Below are positions 7,088 to 12,637 of a DNA stretch of 14,500 bases, piece by piece. Source of the DNA: Anaerolineae bacterium (GTDB lineage: Bacteria > Chloroflexota > Anaerolineae > J102); contig JALSPL010000165.1 of NCBI GenBank assembly GCA_026985975.1, forward strand, positions 1-14,500, given 5' to 3'. Under the pieces are notes generated by a model, which was not told the origin of the DNA, made no database searches, and was given only the letters and a program-made list of their open reading frames with translations. Position numbers and translations under genes: made by a program. The first letter of the stretch is position 1. Each line of letters begins with the position of its first letter.

Positions 7088-7977
7088 TGACTTTGGCGCT
7101 TTTTCTCCCAATTTCGCCGAGCCGCGGCGATGGCGGTGAGCTGCGCCCGCAGTCGCTCTTCATCGCTGCCCGCCAGAGCATCCCGCAACTCGGTGAGACG
7201 CCCCACAAAATCATCCGTCGCTTCCAACACCGCCCACCGATTGGTGAGCAGAATGTCCATCAACATTCGCACATCGGAAGCAGCCACGCGCGAGCTGTCG
7301 CGAAAGCCGCTGGCCGCCACATCCCAGACAGCAGGATCGGTCTCGGCCACGCCCATGACATAACTGACCAGGCCCGCTGCGCTGAGATAGGGCAAATGGC
7401 TGATGGCCGCCACCAGACGATCGTGCCGCTGCGGCTCCAGCAGCAAGGGCCGGGCGTGGATGAAGTCGACCATCTCCTGGGCCAGCGAAAATGCGGCGGG
7501 CGCAGTGCGGGGCAGAGGGCAAAGCACGAAGGTGCAATCCCGATACAAACCGGGCTGGGCCGCAGCCAGGCCCGCTGTCTCTTTGCCGCACATAGGATGC
7601 CCTCCCACCCCTTGCACATGATCGGGCAGGGCGGCCAGCGCCCGGCAGATCTCGGTCTTGGCGCTGCCCATATCCAGCAACACGCCGCCCGGCTTCATCT
7701 GCGGCCCCAGCTTCGCGATCTGGCGCAGAATGGTGCGCACGGGCGTGGCCAGCACCACCAGATCAGCCGCAGCCACAACCGCCTCGGCGTCCAGCGTAGC
7801 GTCATCCACGCAGCCGCTGGCCTCGGTCTCGGCTACAGCCTCGGGCCGGCGCACCACGCCGGTGACGCGGCGGCAATGCCCCCGCAAATCGTACCCCAGC
7901 GAAGCGCCCATCAGTCCCATGCCCACGATAACGACATGGGCATCTTTCAGTTGGGGAATAAAAACAGAATCATCCAT
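7084..7977 (-). CDS. tyrA: Prephenate dehydrogenase
   Basis: 297 residues. Oxidatively decarboxylates prephenate to 4-hydroxyphenylpyruvate with NAD(P)+, the tyrosine branch. The Rossmann motif GMGLMG is at residues 19-24. GGHPMCGKETAG follows at ~125-136, then SHLPYLSA containing H194, equivalent to the family's essential substrate-binding His, and ASGFRDSSRVA in the helical dimer domain. There is no fused chorismate mutase or ACT domain, so feedback control must come from elsewhere. It is the last gene of the operon. Its ATG lies two bases after the stop of the DAHP synthase gene, which implies coupled translation. Confidence 0.95.
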   Translation of the reverse strand: MDDSVFIPQLKDAHVVIVGMGLMGASLGYDLRGHCRRVTGVVRRPEAVAETEASGCVDDATLDAEAVVAAADLVVLATPVRTILRQIAKLGPQMKPGGVLLDMGSAKTEICRALAALPDHVQGVGGHPMCGKETAGLAAAQPGLYRDCTFVLCPLPRTAPAAFSLAQEMVDFIHARPLLLEPQRHDRLVAAISHLPYLSAAGLVSYVMGVAETDPAVWDVAASGFRDSSRVAASDVRMLMDILLTNRWAVLEATDDFVGRLTELRDALAGSDEERLRAQLTAIAAARRNWEKKRQSH

Positions 7978-7979
7978 GA

Positions 7980-8993
7980 TTACAAAGTTCGGCCCAAAGC
8001 GCTCGCCAACACCCGCAGATCATCCATCAGCGCCTGAAAACGCTTGGGCTTGAGAGATTGCGCACCATCAGAAAACGCCTCGGCCGGGCGGGGATGCACC
8101 TCGATCATCAGGCCATCGGCCCCGGCGGCGATGGCTGCTTTGGCGATGGGAGCCACCAGCCGCCACTTGCCCGTGCCATGGCTGGGATCGCCAATGACGG
8201 GAAGATGGCTCAATTGTTTTAACGCAGGAATGGCGTTGATGTCAAACGTGTTGCGGGTGTAGGTTTCGTAGGTGCGGATGCCCCGCTCCACCAGCATCAC
8301 ATTGGGATTGCCATTGGCCATGACATACTCCGCCGACATCAGCAGCTCCTGAATCGTGCCGCTGAGGCCGCGTTTCAGAAACACCGGCTTATCCACCTTG
8401 CCCACGGCCTGCAACAAACGATAATTCTGCATGTTTCGGGCCCCGATCTGCAGGATATCAGCGTAGCTGGCCACCAGATCGACTTCTTCCGGGGCCATGA
8501 CTTCGGTGATGATGGGCATGTTGTAGATTTCTCGGGCCTCGGCCATGTATTTCAGACCTTCTTCACCCAATCCCTGGAAGGAGTAGGGCGAGGAGCGGGG
8601 TTTGAAAGCGCCCCCGCGCAAGATGTGGGCGCCCGCTTCCTTGACAGCGTGAGCCGTCTCCAGCATCTGACTGCGACTTTCCACCGAGCAGGGCCCGGCC
8701 ATGACCACAATCTGCTCCCCGCCGATGGTCACATCTCCCACCTGAATGAGGGTGTTCTGGGGATGGAACTCGCGGTTGGCCAGCTTGAATGGCTCGGCCA
8801 CGCGCACCACCCGTTCCACGCCCGGCATCACTTCGAAAGCATTGCGGCTAATGCGCCCCGTCTCGCCCACCAGCCCGATGATAGTGTGGGATTCGCCGGG
8901 CGAAAGATGCGCTTCCAGGCCTAAAACGTCCACGCGTTCCAACACGCGTTGCAGGTCTTCCTCGGTGGCCGAGGGTTTCATAACGACAATCAT
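7980..8993 (-). CDS. aroF: 3-deoxy-7-phosphoheptulonate (DAHP) synthase, copy 2 of the operon
   Basis: 337 residues. Condenses phosphoenolpyruvate with erythrose 4-phosphate, the first step of the shikimate pathway. An N-terminal ferredoxin-like domain (~1-70, starting MIVVMKPSATEEDLQ) is followed by the TIM barrel with AGPCSVE at 99-105, GGAFKPRSSPYSFQG, QIGARNMQN, ERGIRT, DPSHGTG and IEVHPRP. These are the PEP- and metal-binding blocks of the type I-beta enzymes. The layout matches the Thermotoga enzyme, in which the ferredoxin-like domain mediates inhibition by Tyr/Phe; control here is inferred. AGGAG lies nine bases before the ATG. It is a paralogue of the gene at 9428-10456, separated from it by 434 bases of repeats. 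Confidence 0.95.
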   Translation of the reverse strand: MIVVMKPSATEEDLQRVLERVDVLGLEAHLSPGESHTIIGLVGETGRISRNAFEVMPGVERVVRVAEPFKLANREFHPQNTLIQVGDVTIGGEQIVVMAGPCSVESRSQMLETAHAVKEAGAHILRGGAFKPRSSPYSFQGLGEEGLKYMAEAREIYNMPIITEVMAPEEVDLVASYADILQIGARNMQNYRLLQAVGKVDKPVFLKRGLSGTIQELLMSAEYVMANGNPNVMLVERGIRTYETYTRNTFDINAIPALKQLSHLPVIGDPSHGTGKWRLVAPIAKAAIAAGADGLMIEVHPRPAEAFSDGAQSLKPKRFQALMDDLRVLASALGRTL

Positions 8994-9005
8994 TTCTTAT
9001 TTCTC

Positions 9006-9177
9006 CTGATTTGAAAATAAAGTTATGTCGTGTCATTCTGAGCGACCAGCGGGAGCGAAGAATCTCGCATTTGCAAGCGAGGAGATTCTTCCGTCGCTAT
9101 CGCACCTTTAGAATGACACAAATGGAATTTTCATCGGTATTGGTGGGCAGACGACCGAGAAGTCTGATTTGAAAATA
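9006..9177. repeat. MITE-like inverted-repeat element flanked by 14-bp direct repeats
   Basis: Inside 9031-9118 the two arms are imperfect reverse complements: TGTCATTCT (9031-9039) with AGAATGACA (9110-9118), and GAAGAATCTC (9057-9066) with GAGATTCTTC (9082-9091). The motif family GTCATTCTGAGCG...GAAGAATCTC is familiar from dispersed intergenic repeats of several bacteria. The direct repeat CTGATTTGAAAATA occurs at 9006-9019 and again at 9164-9177, bracketing the element. No coding potential. It lies in the gap between the two DAHP synthase genes, close to the Shine-Dalgarno of the downstream one. Confidence 0.7.
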
Positions 9178-9226
9178 GATTGGTAGAATGCAGAAAAAGC
9201 CGATCTACGCAGATAAAAAAGATTGA

Positions 9227-9299
9227 AGATTGATAGCGTTTCGGTGGAGAGTCAGAATCTCAATGAATCTCTATCAATCTCGATGAGTCTCCACGAAAC
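9227..9299. repeat. Interleaved inverted repeats with a 10-bp period
   Basis: AGATTGATAG (9227-9236) is the exact reverse complement of CTATCAATCT (9271-9280). GTTTCGGTGGAGA (9238-9250) pairs with TCTCCACGAAAC (9288-9299) with one bulge. The two stems interleave and cannot nest. Five successive 10-mers from 9251 to 9300 start or align with the form NNNNNANNCT, giving a degenerate 10-bp periodicity. On the minus strand six T follow shortly after the first stem (9220-9215). Non-coding; possibly a decayed repeat or a weak transcription attenuator or terminator between the DAHP synthase genes. Confidence 0.5.
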
Positions 9300-9401
9300 T
9301 CATGACGCCTGCAACAGTGGATGATGATGAGCATCTGCAACAAGCATCGTCCCCCGTCCATCGTCTTTTCATCGCGTCGGCGCTGGCTGGCCCGCAGTTG
9401 G

Positions 9402-9432
9402 ACTGCTTACTGCTCACTGTTTACCGCTTACT
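9402..9432. repeat. 7-bp tandem repeat reaching into the end of a DAHP synthase gene
   Basis: Four units ACTGCTT, ACTGCTC, ACTGTTT and ACCGCTT, plus a partial fifth (ACT), run from 9402 to 9432. The array covers the stop codon (9428-9430) of the DAHP synthase gene on the minus strand, so the C-terminal end of that protein abuts repeat DNA. It is a short, diverged minisatellite; no function is proposed. Confidence 0.6.
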
Positions 9433-10456
9433 CGATGGGCTCGGGCACAGTGCGATCCATGGCCTGGGCAATGCGTTTGACCTGGCGCACCAGCTCCGCG
9501 AAACGCTCCGGCTTCAGGCTCTGCGGCCCGTCCGAGAGCGCCTCTTCGGGCCGGGGATGCACCTCGACGATGACGCCATCAGCGCCGGCGGCGATGGCGG
9601 CCCGGGCCATGGGCGTCACTGCGTCCCAGCGCCCGGTGGCGTGACTGGGATCAGCGATGACGGGCAGGTGGCTGAGCTGCTTGAGGATAGGCACGGCGTT
9701 GAGATCGAAAGTGTTGCGCGTGTATTTTTCGAAGGTGCGGATGCCCCGCTCGCACAGCATCACCTGATAATTGCCGCCGGAAAGGATGTATTCGGCCGAC
9801 ATCAGCAGCTCCTCCATGCTGTTCATCATGCCTCGCTTCAGCAACACGGGCCGTTGGATACGCCCCACCGCATGCAAAAGCCCGAAATTCTGCATGTTAC
9901 GGGCGCCGATCTGCAGGATGTCTGCGTATTCTGCAATCATGGCCACCGCGTCGGGCGTCATCACTTCGGTAATGATGGGCATGTTGTAAGTCTCGCGCGC
10001 CTCGGCCAAAATCTCCAGCCCTTTCAAGCCCAGACCCTGGAAGGAGTAAGGGGATGAGCGGGGCTTGAAAGCGCCCCCGCGCAGGATGTGCGCGCCCGCT
10101 TCCTTGACCGCGTGGGCGGTCTCCAGCAACTGGCTGCGGCTTTCCACCGAGCAAGGCCCGGCCATGATGATGATCTCAGGCCCGCCGATGCGATAGCCCC
10201 CCACCTGGAACACGGTGTCGTCAGGATGCGATTCGCGACTGGCCAACTTGAAGGGGGCGCTAATGGTGGTCAGACGCTCCACGCCTGGCATCTTCATAAA
10301 CGCCTGGGGACTGATGCGGCGGGTCTCGCCCACCACGGCCACCACCGTGCGCTCCTCGCCATAGATGGGATGAGGAGAAGCGCCCATTTTCTGAACAGAG
10401 GCAATCACCGCGCCGATTTCAGCGGCGGTGGAATTGGGCTTCATGACGATGATCAT
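9428..10456 (-). CDS. aroF: 3-deoxy-7-phosphoheptulonate (DAHP) synthase, copy 1 of the operon
   Basis: 342 residues, same enzyme and architecture as the gene at 7980-8993: ferredoxin-like domain (~1-70), then AGPCSVE at 99-105, GGAFKPRSSPYSFQG, QIGARNMQN, CERGIRT, DPSHATG and VEVHPRP. The catalytic blocks are fully kept, so both paralogues should be active. The regulatory domain differs more (PHPIYGEERTVVAVVGETRR here, AHLSPGESHTIIGLVGETGR in the other), which suggests different feedback inhibitors. It begins 32 bases after the pheA stop, without a clear Shine-Dalgarno. The stop codon falls inside a 7-bp tandem repeat. Confidence 0.95.
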   Translation of the reverse strand: MIIVMKPNSTAAEIGAVIASVQKMGASPHPIYGEERTVVAVVGETRRISPQAFMKMPGVERLTTISAPFKLASRESHPDDTVFQVGGYRIGGPEIIIMAGPCSVESRSQLLETAHAVKEAGAHILRGGAFKPRSSPYSFQGLGLKGLEILAEARETYNMPIITEVMTPDAVAMIAEYADILQIGARNMQNFGLLHAVGRIQRPVLLKRGMMNSMEELLMSAEYILSGGNYQVMLCERGIRTFEKYTRNTFDLNAVPILKQLSHLPVIADPSHATGRWDAVTPMARAAIAAGADGVIVEVHPRPEEALSDGPQSLKPERFAELVRQVKRIAQAMDRTVPEPIE

Positions 10457-10488
10457 AAGATTTTCACGATCTGGTTCGGTGAGGAGTG

Positions 10489-11358
10489 TTAGATTTGAAG
10501 CAATTCAGATTGCCCGTTTTTGTTCAGATCGGGCATGGTCGCAGCAGGATAGGAGCCCAGCAGCTTGACGAATGCGGCCCGGGCCAGGAGTGCAGTCAAG
10601 GCTTCGCGTTGGGGGACGTCTTGCCAATGACCTTCGAAATCCAGATGAAAAACGTAGTGCCAGGGGCGATTGCGCCGCGGGCGACTTTCCAGTTTGGTCA
10701 GATTGATGTTGCGAGAGGCGAATTCATTCAGACAAGCGACCAGAGAGCCCGGGGTGTGGAAGGTGGCGAAGACCAGGGAGGTTTTGGCCTCAGGGGTGTA
10801 GGGAGCGTCGCCGCGGCCCACGACAAAGAAGCGGGTGTAGTTGGCGGTCATATCTTCGATGCCAGCGGCCAGGATATCCAGGTTGTAAATTTTGGCGGCC
10901 AGTTTGCTGGCGATAACAGCCACGCCCGGTTCGGGGTTGGCGGCCAGGTCCTTGGCGCTGCCTGCGGTGTCATACCAGGGTTTGGCGGGCCAGCCATGGC
11001 GGTTGAGGAAACGTTCGCACTGGGCCAGGGCCTGGGGGTGGGAACGCACTTCGCGGATATCTTCCAGGGCGCTGCCGGGCAGGGAGATGAGATTGTGGCG
11101 CACGCGCAGGAAAATTTCCCCCCAGATTTTCAGATCATGTTCCAGGAGCAGATCGTAGGATTTGTTGATAGAACCGGCGACGGAATTTTCCACCGGCACC
11201 ACGCCGAAATCGGCCCGGCCTTCATCCACCGCCGCAAAAATCTCCTCAAAAGATCGGCAAGGCAGGGTCCCGACCTCATCGCCGAAGTGCTGACGGATGG
11301 CTTCTTCGCTGAATGCGCCATGAGCGCCCTGGAAGGCGACCACTTTCTGCTTGCTCAT
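10489..11358 (-). CDS. pheA: Prephenate dehydratase with C-terminal ACT domain
   Basis: 289 residues. Converts prephenate to phenylpyruvate, the phenylalanine branch. The catalytic domain (~1-183) starts VVAFQGAHGAFSEEA, contains GVVPVENSVAGSI, and carries the catalytic TRF motif at 175-177 (NYTRFFVV). The ACT domain (~190-272) has GSLV at 204-207 and ESRP at 224-227, the Phe-binding motifs, so allosteric inhibition by Phe is expected. There is no fused chorismate mutase; that activity comes from aroH just upstream. The ATG overlaps the aroH stop (ATGA), and GGAGGT lies five bases before it inside the aroH tail. Confidence 0.96.
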   Translation of the reverse strand: MSKQKVVAFQGAHGAFSEEAIRQHFGDEVGTLPCRSFEEIFAAVDEGRADFGVVPVENSVAGSINKSYDLLLEHDLKIWGEIFLRVRHNLISLPGSALEDIREVRSHPQALAQCERFLNRHGWPAKPWYDTAGSAKDLAANPEPGVAVIASKLAAKIYNLDILAAGIEDMTANYTRFFVVGRGDAPYTPEAKTSLVFATFHTPGSLVACLNEFASRNINLTKLESRPRRNRPWHYVFHLDFEGHWQDVPQREALTALLARAAFVKLLGSYPAATMPDLNKNGQSELLQI

Positions 11359-11801
11359 CTTGACCTCCCACTGATGCGCTCCCAGGCCGAAACCTGCTGC
11401 TCGATCCAGTCATCCAGCTCATCTTCATCCAGCGGAGGCAATTGGGCCTTGTCGGGCCGCAATTTCACCGCCTCGCCCACATAGACATGCTGAATGTCCG
11501 CCGGTTTTTTATCGGTGTTCCAGTGCACCAGAATGCGGATGCAGCGAGGCAGACTGCCCGGCACGTCCATCTCGTGCCCGCACAGCAGCGCTGCATCCCA
11601 CCAGCCCAGTTGGCGGGCGGCCAGCGCCGGAAATTCGGCGTTGATATCGCGGGTGGTGGTAAAGATGGCGCTGGCGATGTCCTCCGGCTCGATGCCGTTC
11701 AGCCGGATCATCAACGCCAGCAGACGACGGGTTTCCCGCAGTATTTCCTGTCGGGAATTGGATGTGACGGTGGTGGCGCCGCGCACGCCTCGACAAACCA
11801 T
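11355..11801 (-). CDS. aroH: Chorismate mutase, AroH type
   Basis: 148 residues from the ATG at 11801. Rearranges chorismate to prephenate, the substrate of the pheA and tyrA products. The start VCRGVRGATTV and the later CIRILVHWNT and HVYVGEAVKLRPD match the monofunctional trimeric Bacillus-type AroH fold, including the Arg of RGATT, the Glu/Met region GHEMDVPGSLPRC and the conserved RPD. The C-terminus has an extra acidic stretch (LDEDELDDWIEQQ). AAGGAG lies nine bases before this ATG. A second in-frame ATG at 11885, behind a stronger AGGAGGT, would add 28 residues; family length favours 11801, but the longer form cannot be excluded. It is the first structural gene after the leader attenuator. 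Confidence 0.9.
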   Translation of the reverse strand: MVCRGVRGATTVTSNSRQEILRETRRLLALMIRLNGIEPEDIASAIFTTTRDINAEFPALAARQLGWWDAALLCGHEMDVPGSLPRCIRILVHWNTDKKPADIQHVYVGEAVKLRPDKAQLPPLDEDELDDWIEQQVSAWERISGRSR

Positions 11802-11882
11802 GACAGGCTTCTCCTTGGGTGGGGTGATGTGCGCCCATGCGGGCGTGGTGATGGGTTGGGAATACCAGAGACCAACTTGCAG

Positions 11883-11897
11883 CATGAGAGACCTCCT
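11883..11897 (-). promoter_or_regulatory. Strong ribosome binding site with alternative aroH start
   Basis: Minus strand AGGAGGT (11897-11891) sits five bases before an ATG at 11885 that is in frame with aroH. It is the best Shine-Dalgarno in the operon. Starting here gives the extension MLQVGLWYSQPITTPAWAH plus nine residues before the conserved core, rich in aromatic residues (two Trp, one Tyr). Either AroH is longer than usual or ribosomes load here and the core start at 11801 is a second site. Confidence 0.6.
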
Positions 11898-11962
11898 GTT
11901 GACAATGGGAGCTTTGACCCACGCTGCTTTCTGAGAAGCGAATTTTGAAAAAGTCAGACAAC

Positions 11963-11995
11963 AAAAAGAGCGTGGGCTGGCTAAGCTCCACGCTC
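11963..11995 (-). terminator. Intrinsic terminator of the aroH operon leader (attenuator)
   Basis: On the minus strand GAGCGTGG (11995-11988) pairs with CCACGCTC (11975-11968), all eight bases perfect. After a one-base A bulge, GCT/AGC extends the stem over a five-base loop. TTTTT (11967-11963) follows directly. It lies after the Phe/Tyr-rich leader ORF and 78 bases before the first aroH start, where a terminator makes sense only as a conditional stop. Confidence 0.85.
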
Positions 11996-12048
11996 GAAAA
12001 ATCAGGGGTGATGTGCGGTTACACAGCATCCTGCCTGGCGCGGAGCTT
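11983..12048 (-). promoter_or_regulatory. Predicted antiterminator of the aroH leader
   Basis: AAGCTCCGCGC (12048-12038), the codons for K39 to A42 of the leader peptide, can pair with GCGTGGAGCTT (11993-11983) over 11 bp with one G-U. The second strand is the 5' arm and apical part of the terminator, so the two structures exclude each other. The 44-base loop contains a possible hairpin over the leader stop codon. Ribosomes held on the Phe/Tyr codons just upstream would leave this strand free, while ribosomes reaching the stop would cover or disturb it. Confidence 0.7.
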
Positions 12049-12162
12049 CTGGCTAAAATAAAAGTAATAGCCAAAAAATTCCCCACCAAAAACGCGCGCG
12101 TTCGCCTCCCCCAGCGAACTGAGCGTGGCCAAAGTGGATGCAGCGGTGCGTAAATCGGACAT
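12019..12162 (-). CDS. Phe/Tyr-rich leader peptide of the aroH-pheA-aroF-aroF-tyrA operon
   Basis: A 47-codon ORF from the ATG at 12162 to TAA at 12021-12019. Residues 1-24 are ordinary (MSDLRTAASTLATL...). Residues 25-36 read FGGEFFGYYFYF: five Phe, all TTT, and three Tyr (TAT, TAC, TAT) within twelve codons. SQKLRARQDAV then closes the peptide. It starts about 22 bases after the predicted transcription start; the Shine-Dalgarno is weak (GAAG). An antiterminator strand and a terminator follow, then the Phe and Tyr biosynthesis genes. The simplest reading is a control peptide whose translation measures charged tRNA-Phe and tRNA-Tyr. The peptide itself need not have a function. It is longer than the classic enteric pheA leader, with an unusually long N-terminal part. 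Confidence 0.8.
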   Translation of the reverse strand: MSDLRTAASTLATLSSLGEANARVFGGEFFGYYFYFSQKLRARQDAV

Positions 12163-12191
12163 TGTGCAACTTCAGAGAAAGGATGGCAAGG

Positions 12192-12221
12192 AGCATAGCA
12201 CAGGGGCGTTTTATGTGTCAA
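12192..12221 (-). promoter_or_regulatory. Sigma70-type promoter of the aromatic amino acid operon
   Basis: Minus strand TTGACA (12221-12216), an 18-base spacer and TATGCT (12197-12192), with TGC directly before the -10 (extended -10). Transcription would begin around 12187-12184, placing the leader peptide ATG about 22 bases into the message. The etfB promoter on the other strand starts 78 bases away. Confidence 0.8.
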
Positions 12222-12298
12222 ATTGACCCGGCATATAAAAGCAAATAATCTCCCAACCTTTTTTTCTGTGAGATAGCTTTCATACTTGTCTCGCAATG

Positions 12299-12327
12299 TT
12301 GCGCACTGCGTCATAAAAAAGTATAAT
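12299..12327 (+). promoter_or_regulatory. Sigma70-type promoter candidate for etfB-etfA
   Basis: TTGCGC (12299-12304), a 17-base spacer and a perfect TATAAT (12322-12327). A start near 12334 would give a leader of about 300 bases before etfB. It is divergent from the aromatic operon promoter. Confidence 0.65.
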
Positions 12328-12378
12328 AGCATCCTGACGAAGTATTTTGCCAGCGTGAACCAAACATTCCGTCCTGCA

Positions 12379-12636
12379 ATGATGCACACCCTCGCACAGC
12401 CCGGCGCCCCGACCGGCATCCCCGAAAAGACGATTGCCGTGATTCATGTCTGGTTGACGCGCGAGCGAAATCATGGGAGTGGGGAAACAGCGGTGGGGGC
12501 GTCGAAAAATCATCATTCCTTTGTACAGCATCACCGTGAAACTGGAAAATTGTTCTGGCATCATTTCGGCGCAGACGATGATCCCATTCTTCACGTTACC
12601 CTCATGAACCATTTCTATTCAGACAAGGAGAATTGA
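12379..12636 (+). other. Long etfB leader region with a possible His-rich small ORF
   Basis: The ~300 bases between the promoter and etfB contain an open frame of 85 codons from ATG 12379 to TGA 12634-12636, ending inside the etfB ribosome site and one base before its ATG. The product (MMHTLAQPGAPTGIPEKT...) has many His residues (NHH, QHH, WHH) and matches nothing I recognise. It has no Shine-Dalgarno, and the base composition is lower in GC than the flanking genes. It could be a coupled upstream ORF or simply an untranslated leader. No intrinsic terminator was seen here. Confidence 0.25.
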
Positions 12637-12637
12637 T

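Noticed and set aside
8994..9427. A second leader-peptide attenuator before the downstream DAHP synthase
   Set aside because: A 32-codon minus-strand ORF starting MKRRWTGDD exists, but it has only one Phe and no Tyr run, and it ends in repeat DNA.
10486..11484. 332-codon open frame on the plus strand
   Set aside because: It is antisense to pheA, whose product has full motifs. The antisense translation shows no family features and is a shadow of GC-rich coding DNA.
11885..12190. T-box riboswitch as the control element of the aroH operon
   Set aside because: No T-box sequence (AGGGTGGNACCGCG-like) or specifier-stem layout was found. The Phe/Tyr-rich ORF explains the terminator better.
11355..12419. 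354-codon open frame on the minus strand containing aroH
   Set aside because: The AroH family begins near the ATG at 11801. Upstream the frame crosses the terminator, the leader ORF in another frame and the operon promoter, so only the last part is coding.
12280..12612. 110-codon minus-strand ORF between the divergent promoters
   Set aside because: It overlaps the likely etfB promoter and leader and has no ribosome site or recognisable features.
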